A program made the translations under genes and the position numbers. This document shows, one piece after another, positions 28,238 through 37,281 of a stretch of DNA of 64,000 nt; the first letter of the stretch is position 1, and every line of letters begins with the position of its first letter. Origin of the DNA: Actinomycetota bacterium (GTDB lineage: Bacteria; Actinomycetota; Actinomycetes; Actinomycetales; Microbacteriaceae); assembly GCA_947449765.1 (NCBI GenBank), contig CANFSP010000007.1:20414-84413 (forward strand), given 5' to 3'. The notes under the pieces are model-generated. The model was not told the origin of the DNA, ran no database searches, and saw only the letters and a program-made list of their open reading frames with translations.

Positions 28238-29326
28238 CTAGACGAGGTTCGGGAAAAGCGTAGCAATTTGAGTGGCTACGAAGTAGCCGGCGGATGCGAG
28301 CACGGGTACGGCGACAATCCAGGTCTGCCACTTGCCCCAGTAGCGACGCAGGAACATGAAGACCACGATGAGCACGAGCAGGTAAATCAGCGACAGAACG
28401 AACAGTGGCCAGGCATCGCTATTGCCGCGGAGCGCTTCCTCCTTATCGGCAAGAGCCGAGTTGGGAAAGGTTGTCAGTGGTGTCGCGACGGTTTGCGACG
28501 TCAGTGTTGCGTCCACACGCACGACACTAAACGGCAGGAGCGGCATTCCCGACGCGCTCACGAGGGTCAGGCGTGATTCGGTTTCTGCAGGAGCGCTGGG
28601 CAGCTCGTCCCCCGTGTGACGGATGCCGATAACTTTGTATTTCTGCTCCCCCTGACCGGTGATGACGGTGAACTGGTCACCTTTGCGCAGGCTACCGAGC
28701 TGGTTGAATGCGCCACCGTAGGCGAATTCGCGACCATAAATCACGCTCACCCCGACCTGACCGGGTAGCACAGTGTCGCGCCGGTGTCCCGGTCCGTGCA
28801 TCGTGACATCAGAGGTTGTGCCTTCAACCACGACGGCGTCAACGCCGAGTCGTGGAATTTGGATGATCGCCATCGGCGTTCCCGGCACGAGAACTTTTTC
28901 ATCAGCACCCAGCGCGGATACCGGCGCGGTGGCGTTGGCAAGGGCGTAGGCGAAATCGGTGCGAAGGGCGGCTTGGTCGCGCACGTTTTGGATGCCGGAG
29001 ATGCCGAGCAGGGTCACAAAGAAAGCCACGATGACAATGCCCGCGACGACGGCAACGCGACCGTAAAACGTCTTGCGACCGGTGGTGGGCAGTGTGGGCA
29101 TGGCCATGCCGGCGAACCCTGAGTGTTCTTCGAGGCTGACGGTCTGGAGTGCGGTGGCGCCGGAGGCGCTGGACTGCGAGGTGTGGGGGCTGTGAGAGCC
29201 GAGACCAAGGCGATGTGAGACCGAGTCAACGCTCGCGTGCCACCAGCGGCGGCAGGTAGCGGCAAAGCGCTCCAGTGCCGAGGAACGGTCTGGTTCCTGC
29301 TGGGGTGATCGCGGGGAGTAGGTCAT
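28238..29326 (-). CDS. Sortase-fold membrane protein lacking catalytic His and Cys (pseudo-sortase)
   Basis: A 362-residue protein with an N-terminal TM (about 90-112), a sortase domain (about 140-280) and two C-terminal TMs (about 305-327 and 334-352). The fold signature is clear in [28 protein letters not shown] and the RLTLVSASG and SVVRVDATL strands. The catalytic residues are changed. The position of His in the usual AGHR is R199 (VIYGREF). The Cys of TLxTC is A258 (TLVSAS). The Arg (R270) remains. The only Cys in the protein is C25, outside the domain. It sits between the secreted PstS/Ig protein and pstB, so a structural or chaperone role at the surface is possible; transpeptidation is not expected. 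Confidence 0.8.
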   Translation of the reverse strand: MTYSPRSPQQEPDRSSALERFAATCRRWWHASVDSVSHRLGLGSHSPHTSQSSASGATALQTVSLEEHSGFAGMAMPTLPTTGRKTFYGRVAVVAGIVIVAFFVTLLGISGIQNVRDQAALRTDFAYALANATAPVSALGADEKVLVPGTPMAIIQIPRLGVDAVVVEGTTSDVTMHGPGHRRDTVLPGQVGVSVIYGREFAYGGAFNQLGSLRKGDQFTVITGQGEQKYKVIGIRHTGDELPSAPAETESRLTLVSASGMPLLPFSVVRVDATLTSQTVATPLTTFPNSALADKEEALRGNSDAWPLFVLSLIYLLVLIVVFMFLRRYWGKWQTWIVAVPVLASAGYFVATQIATLFPNLV

Positions 29327-29415
29327 GCGTTTTCGCTCGAGGTAGTGGCCGTGGCTGGCTGGGGCGGATGAGAGAGCTGAGGATGGGGGTCGGGCTTGCG
29401 ATGTTGCTGTGCAGT

Positions 29416-29463
29416 GCTGTGCGCCACCTCCGAACAGGTGAGTGTTCGAAGGCGGCGCACAGC
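29416..29463. repeat. Long imperfect hairpin between the PstS/Ig gene and the pseudo-sortase gene
   Basis: GCTGTGCGCC (29416-29425) pairs with GGCGCACAGC (29454-29463), with further CCT/AGG and CGAAC/GTTCG pairing inside. There is no T-run on either strand, so it may act as an mRNA-stabilising or attenuating stem rather than a classic terminator. Confidence 0.6.
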
Positions 29464-29479
29464 GGGTTGCGCGAGGTGC

Positions 29480-31756
29480 TTAGGAGTTCTTGATGAGCAC
29501 CTTGATCGAGGTCTGCGTGCTGTAGAACTTACCATCGGTCGACGTGAAGACGACGTTCAGGTAGCGGACTACACCGTCGGCCGTGCCAGCTACACGCCAG
29601 CGGTCCGATGCAGGGAGGGTGATGGTTGCTTGTCCCGTTACAGTGCTGAGGACAACAGCATCCTTGAGGAGGGTTCCACCAGTTTTACCGGTTGAGAGGT
29701 AAACCTTGATGTTTCCAGCCGGGTAAGCAGCCGGAGTTCCACCCTTGGTCATGGTCACCTTGAACGACGGGGCGAGTGAACGCTCCGATCCACTCGAGAC
29801 AACGTAGTTGGGTGAAGTGCTCAACCAACCGGCGAAGGTGCCAACGGCAATCGCCGTCGTGTTGAGTGCCACGGTGACGTCAATCACATCTTTACCGTAA
29901 AGGCTCGGTGAGGAACCCTCTGGTGCGAACTCGACCGAGAGGTCGTACTCGCCGGCAAGGGTGGGCTTCCAGCTGAAGTTAGCGACACCCGAACGCTTGA
30001 CCACGTAGACCGTCTGAACGTCAACGGCAGCTGCGCCATCCTTGCTGGCCGACAGGGTTGCCCAACCGCCTACCTGTGCACCTGGGTAGGTGAGCGCAGG
30101 AGCGATGTTGACAGCGATGCTGGTGGATCTGTTGGTGACAACGCGACCGGGAACTGCACCGAACTTAGCGGTGTAGGGGTTGACAACCTTGACGACTGCC
30201 GGGGTCGTGCTCACCGGCGACGACTGAACCAGCACGTCGTTCGGGTCGAACGTTCCGTAGAAGCTCACGGATGAACCAGCTGATGCCGAGATGGGCGATG
30301 ACGTCGTGGTGCCGTTGGGGTCACCAGCAACAATTTCGCCCGAACCAACGAAGTTGACCTTGGCTGCGTCCGTGTACACGGCGAACGTTCCACCGTTGGG
30401 GTTCGAGGCCCCCACGGTCACGTCAACGGTGTCGCCCGAAGCGATCTGCTTGTAGTCAGTGCTGACCTGGGTTGAGGTTGTTGAGGCTGAGGTCGGAGCG
30501 CCGAAACGGTTTCCGATGTAACCACAGTCCGCGATGGAGGTTGGCGTCGAAGTCACGTTGAGCTGGATGAAGCCCATCGACTCAATGACCGATCCCTTGG
30601 AGCAGATGCTGCTTGCCGAAGCGCCGTTGAACACCGCGTACTCGCGCGTCGTGTTGAGACGGACCTTCTTGTACGGAAGCACGTTGAACACGGTGCGCTT
30701 GATCGGGAAGGCTGCGTTGGTCTTTCCGGCATCGAGCGGAGCTACGTCAGCGAGGCCGAGCAGAATCGCGCCGTTACGACGGTCAGTCACGCCGGTGGTT
30801 ACCGAGTTTGACTGGGCAACCCACTGCGGAATCGAGAACGGAGCAATGGCGCCCACACCGGTAGTCGCGATGGGCGCACCATCGTGCTCGTTGACGGGGC
30901 TTCCACCGACTACATCCTTGAGGCAGCTGTAGGTGGTAGTCAAGGTGCTCGAGTCAGAGGCAAAGCCAGCAACCGTGGTCACGAAGTACTTGCGGGTACC
31001 CGAACCGTAGGCGGGAAGGAGTGGCTTGATTGGTGTCGCCAAGTCAGCCCCGCCAGGCAGGGTGTCAGTTCCACCCACGCCAACATAGGCACCTGCGTTG
31101 GTGTAGACGTACTTCGCCAAGCAGTGGTAGATGCTGTAGATCGATGCGGTGGAAGCCGTGTCACCGAGAGCACCCACGGTGAGGTGGTTCGCAAGAGCTG
31201 CCATACCGGGGTCGGTTGCTGCCGGGTTAACCGCAGCGGTCACGGCGTCCTTGGCGAACGGAACATACGAAAACACACCGTTGGTGGCGTTCGTGCTGTT
31301 TCCGCGGTCGCTTGAGCTGCGTGAGAAGTTGACGAGAGCCGAGGTGCCGGCAGTCGTGGCCTCAACGTTTGCCTTGGCTGTGCCCGAAACGATGTTCTGG
31401 GTTCCCGAGAATCCGGTTGCGGTCTGAAGAAGCTTGAGGCCGTCTCCCGAACCGTTAGCGCGGGGAACGGTGCCGCCAACTGTCGCACCCTTGGGGTTTG
31501 AAATCGTCGTGTCACCTAGGGCATCGTAAGATGCGACCCACGCGCCATCTGCGGCATGATCCGTGTTGACGGAGGCAGCGAGTGCGTTCATCACATCTTG
31601 CGTGGTGTCCGAACCGTAACCGGCCAGGGTTTGGGCATTGACGGCCGGGGTACCGGCCGGGTCGGCCATCGCTGCCGGAGCAGTGATGAAGCCGGCGGTG
31701 ATCATCGCAAGGCTTGCACCGACGGTGCAAAGCTTGGCGAGGTTACCTACCTTCAT
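29480..31756 (-). CDS. Secreted PstS-like protein with Ig-like C-terminal modules (paralogue C)
   Basis: A 758-residue secreted protein from the ATG at 31756 (MKVGNLAKL). Its signal peptide ends APAAMA and AAAGGA lies upstream. It retains the binding-protein loop GYGSDTTQDVMNALA seen in actinobacterial PstS-like proteins, then VASYDALGDTTI and VPRANGSGDGLKLL. Four Cys positions are shared with paralogues A and B (YHCLAKY, YSCLKD, SSICSKGS, ADCGYIGN). Beta-sandwich modules follow, ending in GNIKVYLSTGKTGGTLL and RYLNVVFTSTDG. It has no anchor. Its place inside the pst locus suggests phosphate-linked expression; paralogues A and B lie outside it. Confidence 0.75.
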   Translation of the reverse strand: MKVGNLAKLCTVGASLAMITAGFITAPAAMADPAGTPAVNAQTLAGYGSDTTQDVMNALAASVNTDHAADGAWVASYDALGDTTISNPKGATVGGTVPRANGSGDGLKLLQTATGFSGTQNIVSGTAKANVEATTAGTSALVNFSRSSSDRGNSTNATNGVFSYVPFAKDAVTAAVNPAATDPGMAALANHLTVGALGDTASTASIYSIYHCLAKYVYTNAGAYVGVGGTDTLPGGADLATPIKPLLPAYGSGTRKYFVTTVAGFASDSSTLTTTYSCLKDVVGGSPVNEHDGAPIATTGVGAIAPFSIPQWVAQSNSVTTGVTDRRNGAILLGLADVAPLDAGKTNAAFPIKRTVFNVLPYKKVRLNTTREYAVFNGASASSICSKGSVIESMGFIQLNVTSTPTSIADCGYIGNRFGAPTSASTTSTQVSTDYKQIASGDTVDVTVGASNPNGGTFAVYTDAAKVNFVGSGEIVAGDPNGTTTSSPISASAGSSVSFYGTFDPNDVLVQSSPVSTTPAVVKVVNPYTAKFGAVPGRVVTNRSTSIAVNIAPALTYPGAQVGGWATLSASKDGAAAVDVQTVYVVKRSGVANFSWKPTLAGEYDLSVEFAPEGSSPSLYGKDVIDVTVALNTTAIAVGTFAGWLSTSPNYVVSSGSERSLAPSFKVTMTKGGTPAAYPAGNIKVYLSTGKTGGTLLKDAVVLSTVTGQATITLPASDRWRVAGTADGVVRYLNVVFTSTDGKFYSTQTSIKVLIKNS

Positions 31757-31854
31757 GGAGGTTTTCCTTTCAGAAATGGGATATGCCCTCCGCGAACGAT
31801 AGCCTCGGGCAAGAGTCACAGTACGTGCGCGTAGTTGCCGGTAAGTGGGTCTCG

Positions 31855-31902
31855 GGTGAACGAAAAGCGACAACTTATCGCAAGGTTGTCTAGAAAGTGA
31901 AC
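31855..31902 (-). promoter_or_regulatory. Two GTTCAC motifs in the promoter of the PstS/Ig gene (possible PHO boxes)
   Basis: On the minus strand GTTCACC (31855-31861) and GTTCAC (31897-31902) lie about 100-145 bases upstream of the start at 31756. GTTCACC is the core of the actinobacterial PhoP box; the 11-base direct-repeat context is poor, so this is tentative. Confidence 0.35.
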
Positions 31903-31938
31903 AGTTGGTGCTGACGTTGCATCAACACCTCACAACCA

Positions 31939-34422
31939 CTAGGACAGCCGTCGAGATCGACGCAGGAGCAGGTACCCAACGATGACAAATGGGATGCCGA
32001 GAACGTAACCACCAGCGGTGAGGATTCGCGACACAATCGGGAGCGCATCCACCGTGGTTCCGTCACCGTACATCGGTTTGGCGATGAACATTTTCTTTTT
32101 CGTGACAGTGGCGCCGGTCGAAACAGTGCTTGCTACCGGCACTGCCGCCGGGGCCTGAGGAATACTCTGGGTTGTCGTCGTTTTTACCGGATCCGCGCAG
32201 CGCGTTGCGGTGTTAGCCGGGAGCTTGATGTCAGAAATCGTCTTTGTGCTAAGTGAGCGTTGAGCCGAGCTGAGGGGGACATATCCGAAGGGCAACGCAC
32301 CCGAGTCAAAGCCAAGGGATTGTCCCTTGTTGCCCGTGACGTAGGTCAAGAAGTCCGCATACGCTTTTCGCTCGTCATCGGTGGCGGTGCAAATGTTCAC
32401 CGCTCCATAGACAACCTCCGACAGAGGGTAGGCGCCCTCAACGGCAGCGGTCCAGTCAGTTGCCGCGACTCCGGTCTTTTCATCGAGGACACGATGGTCT
32501 ACTTGCTTTTCGACAGCACTGACTGTTGGCAACACAAAGTCACCGTCAACAGAGCCTTGGAGTTCAGCAACATCGAGTCCGTATCGAAAAGCAGTCGACA
32601 AATCAGTGATCGCGAGAGACACACGCTGACCAGCCGGCTGGGGACCAAGTGATACGTAGGCCGGCGGCAACTTGAACGGATCCCATGACGACTTCACATT
32701 GCCATCCGCACGAAGCGTTCGGAGCCCCGTTTCGTCGAGACTGTTGAAGTACGGGCGCATGTCGAGCGTTCCGTAGGTGGGAAACGACGGGTCCGCCGTG
32801 TACGTGTGCAAGTCAGCCTTGGGAAAACTTACCGATGCGTCCCCCTCCGTGAGGCCAAGCGACTGATACGACGGGTTAACCTTCATCCCCCAGCGGTCTG
32901 GTTTTCCCTCGAGGAAAGACTTAGCATCCGCATTTGAGCGAACCCACTCCCACACGTGAGCGTAGGCATCGGCATTTCCAAACGCCACCATGAGGCCCTG
33001 CGGCTCGATGGCGACAAAATCGCGGAAGTCGGGGTTGAGCGCAAGGAACTCTGGATCGACGAGGAGTGAGCGCGGATTTGCCTTGACCGTCGGATTGCCC
33101 TCGCCTAAACCAGGAGTGTCACTCGCATAAGACTGGGTAAGCAGCTTGGCAACGAGTCGTTGCGTGAGTTTGAGAGTGTGCACCTTTGTGCCGTCTTTCA
33201 GCGCGTAGTTTGCTGAGTCACGATAGAGGGCATAGTCAATGTTGTAGGCAATCACAATCGCTGATTGGGCAACCGGCGCATAGTCGAGCTTGAGCGCATC
33301 TACATCATCCGCGGCAATCGCTTCTGAGACGATTGCCATGTGCGAGGCGCCAAATGTTGCCTTGGTGATTTGGGTGCGAGCCTCATCATCGCTGATTCGC
33401 GAGAACCCAAAAACCTTTCCGTTACCGCACAGCCCGGCTTGCCATGAATTCACCGCTTTCGACACGATGTCAGAGCCGACGATGCGAGTCTCTTTTTGAT
33501 TCATCGCACACGACTGCCCGATGGGAGCAAACGACAGAGGAATCACGATGCGGTTCTTCCACGCAGAGTAGGTTAGGGGGGAACCACTCACGCGATTCTG
33601 GTCATCGAAGGCCGGGGCGTGCCCGGTTGGATCTAACGTTCCTCGCGGAACGATAACAAGGGCGCATGCTCGCGGGCCCTCCATGTTGGAGTCGTACTGC
33701 CCGCAGGCAAGGTGAGGGGCATCGAGACCGGTCTGAACCTCAAAGTTGAACATACCCGTTCCATCGGCCGCCGTCGCGACCGCACTAATTTCATTAGTTG
33801 TGGCGCTACTGAACAGCTCTTGCGTATTGAAAGTTGAGGAGCCATCGGGCTTGACGTAGGGAAAAGCGTAGTATTCGTTATCCGGCGGGATTGCGTAATC
33901 CGAGCTGAGTCGCGGCACCATTGCTGGGTCGATGGTCGTATCGATGACTCGTGTCTGAGTGTCATAACCGGTGAGATTGGAAGCGTTGCCGGTGGGAGCC
34001 CCAAACTGGCACTGAGTCGGTTGTGGCATGTCGCCCCAGCACTGCATGGCCTGCATGAAATTGGTGGCAAATTTTGTTGCGGAAGTCGGCGAGCCGCCCG
34101 TCCACGAGACGGTGATTCCCTGGTGAGACAGGTTTTGAGTCTGGCTCACCGTAAAAACCAGGTTCTTGAAATTGTTGTAGTTAGGGTCTGACAAGTCACT
34201 AGCTTGAGTGTGCTGATCGGACCACTTCACCGTGATGGCACTCTCGGTTGGTTCGCCAATACCCACAGAGCTGGTGGCGAGGGCGGGCATAATCTCACCG
34301 GCGACAGACAGGGTTGATCCGACGATCATGGCGACCCCAGCCATGATCGTCATTTTCGCGAACGACCGTGGGTCAAAACGACGGTTTCCCGCACGAGTCT
34401 GTGAGTGCTCGGATTTTGCCAT
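31939..34422 (-). CDS. Large PstS-related binding protein with C-terminal membrane anchor
   Basis: An 827-residue exported protein. A hydrophobic N-terminal segment (about 25-45) is followed by a long extracellular region. Its second half has PstS-like character (APVAQSAIVIAYNI, LTQRLVAKLLTQSY, FVAIEPQGLMVAFGNADA, VDHRVLDEKTG). A Thr/Pro/Ala linker leads to a C-terminal TM (about 795-818) ending RRSRRLS. There is no LPXTG. It lies 9 bases after pstS and is followed 182 bases later by the PstS/Ig gene. Assignment as a binding protein rests on local patterns and context. Confidence 0.7.
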   Translation of the reverse strand: MAKSEHSQTRAGNRRFDPRSFAKMTIMAGVAMIVGSTLSVAGEIMPALATSSVGIGEPTESAITVKWSDQHTQASDLSDPNYNNFKNLVFTVSQTQNLSHQGITVSWTGGSPTSATKFATNFMQAMQCWGDMPQPTQCQFGAPTGNASNLTGYDTQTRVIDTTIDPAMVPRLSSDYAIPPDNEYYAFPYVKPDGSSTFNTQELFSSATTNEISAVATAADGTGMFNFEVQTGLDAPHLACGQYDSNMEGPRACALVIVPRGTLDPTGHAPAFDDQNRVSGSPLTYSAWKNRIVIPLSFAPIGQSCAMNQKETRIVGSDIVSKAVNSWQAGLCGNGKVFGFSRISDDEARTQITKATFGASHMAIVSEAIAADDVDALKLDYAPVAQSAIVIAYNIDYALYRDSANYALKDGTKVHTLKLTQRLVAKLLTQSYASDTPGLGEGNPTVKANPRSLLVDPEFLALNPDFRDFVAIEPQGLMVAFGNADAYAHVWEWVRSNADAKSFLEGKPDRWGMKVNPSYQSLGLTEGDASVSFPKADLHTYTADPSFPTYGTLDMRPYFNSLDETGLRTLRADGNVKSSWDPFKLPPAYVSLGPQPAGQRVSLAITDLSTAFRYGLDVAELQGSVDGDFVLPTVSAVEKQVDHRVLDEKTGVAATDWTAAVEGAYPLSEVVYGAVNICTATDDERKAYADFLTYVTGNKGQSLGFDSGALPFGYVPLSSAQRSLSTKTISDIKLPANTATRCADPVKTTTTQSIPQAPAAVPVASTVSTGATVTKKKMFIAKPMYGDGTTVDALPIVSRILTAGGYVLGIPFVIVGYLLLRRSRRLS

Positions 34423-34431
34423 TAGGTGAAC

Positions 34432-35988
34432 CTACCTGTTTGCCCGTCGAGACTCGAGCACGCGAGAGGTGATGGGCGGAACCACGATGAGACCAATGAG
34501 AAGGAGAACAGCGACAAGCATGATGGTGCTTCCCAAAGTCCAGCCTGGGCCTGCATCAAGACCTACAGATTCGGCAAGCACCGCGACACACTGTCCGGTG
34601 TCTGCGTTACACGACATCGGACCAGAGAGCGAGCCGCCGCCGGTGCCGAAGCCTCCGGTTCCACCGGTTCCACCCGCAGCACCGCCGGCAGCACCGCCGG
34701 CAGCCGTGGATGTGTTCGCCGCCCCACCGGTACCCGTGGTGCACTGGGTTGAGCCCTTCTTGTCGCACTCCTCCGGCTGCGGTGCCGTGTTAGCGAGCGT
34801 GTTTGAGCCGTCTGCTGAGAACGTCGGGTTGTTACAACTCGCAATGTCGGGAACTGTCGACGCGGCTCCAGGAATCTTGGCGATTTGCTCAAAACCTGAC
34901 TGGACCAAGTTGATCGGTAGCGGAGAATAGCCGAGAGCGGGTGCCTGTTGCTGACCTTCACAGAGGAAGTAGGCCGCGAAGGCGCCTAACGTGTTTCCCT
35001 TTTCGTTGGTGAAGTTGTACTCGTTACCCGTGGGCACGATCATGTACGAGTAGGACGACATCGGGTAGGCGCGCGGGTCAGAGTTGTCGTAGACGCCAGT
35101 GAGGTTCGACGTGAGGTCTGAGTTGATCGTGGCACCGAGCAGACCGACCGCTACGTTCTGCGGGGTTGGTTCCACGTAGTAACCTGCTGCGTTCAACACC
35201 TTGGCAACTGGGAAACCCGCATTCAGCGCGTAGGAGTACTCGACGTACGTGATTGTTCCATCGTTGGCGCGTTGCTTGACGTACCCGGCGACACCGGTTG
35301 AGTTCGGCTGGGCAACGAAGCCCTTACCTGAGACCACGGGAAAGTTCGACGTGAGCCCACAGCCCGAACCGCGACCCGCTTCTTGACAGTAGGAGCCCCA
35401 AATGTCGCCGTACTTGGCGGCCATCCAGGCGGTGAACTGCGCGGTAGAACCGGATCCGTCCGAGCGAACAACCGGGACGATGGTGCGGCTGGGGAGAGTA
35501 ACTCCGGGATTGTCGGCGACGATGGCCGGGTCATCCCACTTGTTGATTGCGCCGGTGAAGATCTTGGTGATGACGTCACCAGAAAGGCGCAGGTTGGTGA
35601 TCTGTTTTCCACCCGACGTGAGGTTGTACATCAGTGACGTTCCACCAGCCACGATCGGCATGTAGGCGAAAGGGCGGTTAGCCGGTGGCTCGTCAATGAC
35701 CTGACCGTCTTTCAAACCGTACGGAATCTCCGTGACCGCGTAGTCAACCGTGCCATTGCGGTACTGGTTACGACCGTCGGATGAACCCGTGCTGGCATAG
35801 TTCACACGCATGCCGTACTGCTGCACGTTGGTTCGCCACTGCTCGATCGCGTTCGCAGACCACGATGAACCGGCACCCGAGATGGGCGTGTAATCAACCG
35901 CCTGAGCCGGCAGAGCCGTAGCCACACTCAGGGAAGCACCGGCGAGAATAACTCCAGCGAGCGCGAGGGTGCGACGTGTGCGACGCAT
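34432..35988 (-). CDS. pstS: Phosphate-binding protein PstS with C-terminal membrane anchor
   Basis: A 518-residue phosphate-binding subunit, longer than usual (about 320-380). The signal peptide ends PAQA. The PstS core begins YTPISGAGSSWSANAIEQWR and includes GSSDGRNQYRNGTVDYAVTE, FTGAINKWDDPAI and VRSDGSGSTAQFTAWM, whose Ser/Thr/Gly loops bind phosphate. A Gly/Ala/Thr-rich linker (about 425-450) leads to a C-terminal TM ending ESRRANR, so it is anchored by a helix instead of lipid. The start and the pstA stop overlap as TGATG. Confidence 0.9.
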   Translation of the reverse strand: MRRTRRTLALAGVILAGASLSVATALPAQAVDYTPISGAGSSWSANAIEQWRTNVQQYGMRVNYASTGSSDGRNQYRNGTVDYAVTEIPYGLKDGQVIDEPPANRPFAYMPIVAGGTSLMYNLTSGGKQITNLRLSGDVITKIFTGAINKWDDPAIVADNPGVTLPSRTIVPVVRSDGSGSTAQFTAWMAAKYGDIWGSYCQEAGRGSGCGLTSNFPVVSGKGFVAQPNSTGVAGYVKQRANDGTITYVEYSYALNAGFPVAKVLNAAGYYVEPTPQNVAVGLLGATINSDLTSNLTGVYDNSDPRAYPMSSYSYMIVPTGNEYNFTNEKGNTLGAFAAYFLCEGQQQAPALGYSPLPINLVQSGFEQIAKIPGAASTVPDIASCNNPTFSADGSNTLANTAPQPEECDKKGSTQCTTGTGGAANTSTAAGGAAGGAAGGTGGTGGFGTGGGSLSGPMSCNADTGQCVAVLAESVGLDAGPGWTLGSTIMLVAVLLLIGLIVVPPITSRVLESRRANR

Positions 35989-37274
35989 CAGTTGGTCTCC
36001 TTCGAGTATGGCTGTGAGGAAGCGATGTTTCGCGATGTGGTGCGCTGAGAAGCCTTGTCGGCGAGGCTGGTCACGCCGTGAGCGACGGCGAGGCTTGCAC
36101 GCTTGAGACCTGAAAAAACAGCGCGTCGCTGCGCCTTGCGAGCTTCTTTCTTGGCGACGGTGTCGCCTCCAATGAATCGCGCGACGAGGAAGAGAATGAC
36201 GACGACGAGCATGAGCACGGCCGCGGTACCGAATCCGCGGGCGACCATCGACGGTTCCGGCGACTTGACGAACTGGAAAACGGCGAGGGGCAGCGACACC
36301 ATCGGTCCGTGGAACGGGTCAAAGTTCATCGCGGCGGTGAACCCCGACGTGAGCAGTACCGGAGAGGTCTCACCAATTCCGCGGGCGGTGGCAAGAATGA
36401 TGGCCGTGACGAGACCAGACCGAGCCGTGGGGAGGGTGACCTTCCACATGGTGTTGAACTTGTCAGCACCGAGACCGATTGAGGCCTCTTTGAGGGTCGA
36501 CGGCACGAGACGCAGCACGACATCCGATGCGCGAATCATGATCGGAAGCATCATCACCGTGATGGCGAGCGACGCCGCAAAGCCTGACTTGTCGAGACCG
36601 AGAATGAGGATGAAGGTCGCGTAGATGAAGAGACCGGCAACAATCGACGGGAGCGCTGTCATTGCCTCAACGATGGTGCGCACGAATCGCGAGAAAGCCC
36701 CGGGAACCTCGTTGAGGAAGACCGCTGTGGTGAGCCCAAGTGGGATGGTGATGACAAGAGCAATACTGATCTGCATCAACGTGCCGTAAATCGCGTGGAT
36801 GATGCCACCCTTGGTGAGCGGGTCTAGCGGACCAGCCAACGACATGTCTTCGGTAAAGAAGTTGAGGTGTGGCAACGCGTCGATTCCACGAACGATGGAA
36901 AAGACGACGATGAACACCAGCGTGGCGAAAACGATGACTGCGAGAGAGTGCACGAGAACCGAGAACACCCGGTCCCGCACAACTGGCCAGGTCTCATCGA
37001 AGGACACCAAGAGCGCGTAGGTCAGCAGGAAGAGAATGTAGGCAATCGCGATGAAACCGATGGCGCCACCAAATGGGGCCAGAACGGTAAAGATGAGCGT
37101 AGTCGCCGAGAGTGCCGCGGCCAAAGCGCCGGCCATCGACAGAAAGTCACTGACACGCCAAATACTCAGCTTTCGAGGCGCATCGTGGTGAATCTCCGTG
37201 GTCGCCTCGGGTCGTGGACGCGCGTCATTGAGCTGATTTTGCTCGGCGAGGATGGGGGTATCGAAAACCGTCAT
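35988..37274 (-). CDS. pstA: Phosphate ABC transporter permease PstA
   Basis: A 428-residue inner-membrane permease from the ATG at 37274 (MTVFDTPIL). The usual six-helix core contains the docking loop ASIGLGADKFNTMWKVTLPTARSG and GETSPVLLTSGF. Extra cytoplasmic sequence is present at both ends: about 55 residues at the N-terminus and a basic tail after the last helix (KKEARKAQRRAVFSGLKR). Together these make it over 100 residues longer than typical PstA. It starts 7 bases after pstC and overlaps pstS. Confidence 0.92.
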   Translation of the reverse strand: MTVFDTPILAEQNQLNDARPRPEATTEIHHDAPRKLSIWRVSDFLSMAGALAAALSATTLIFTVLAPFGGAIGFIAIAYILFLLTYALLVSFDETWPVVRDRVFSVLVHSLAVIVFATLVFIVVFSIVRGIDALPHLNFFTEDMSLAGPLDPLTKGGIIHAIYGTLMQISIALVITIPLGLTTAVFLNEVPGAFSRFVRTIVEAMTALPSIVAGLFIYATFILILGLDKSGFAASLAITVMMLPIMIRASDVVLRLVPSTLKEASIGLGADKFNTMWKVTLPTARSGLVTAIILATARGIGETSPVLLTSGFTAAMNFDPFHGPMVSLPLAVFQFVKSPEPSMVARGFGTAAVLMLVVVILFLVARFIGGDTVAKKEARKAQRRAVFSGLKRASLAVAHGVTSLADKASQRTTSRNIASSQPYSKETN

Positions 37275-37281
37275 GGCGCGC

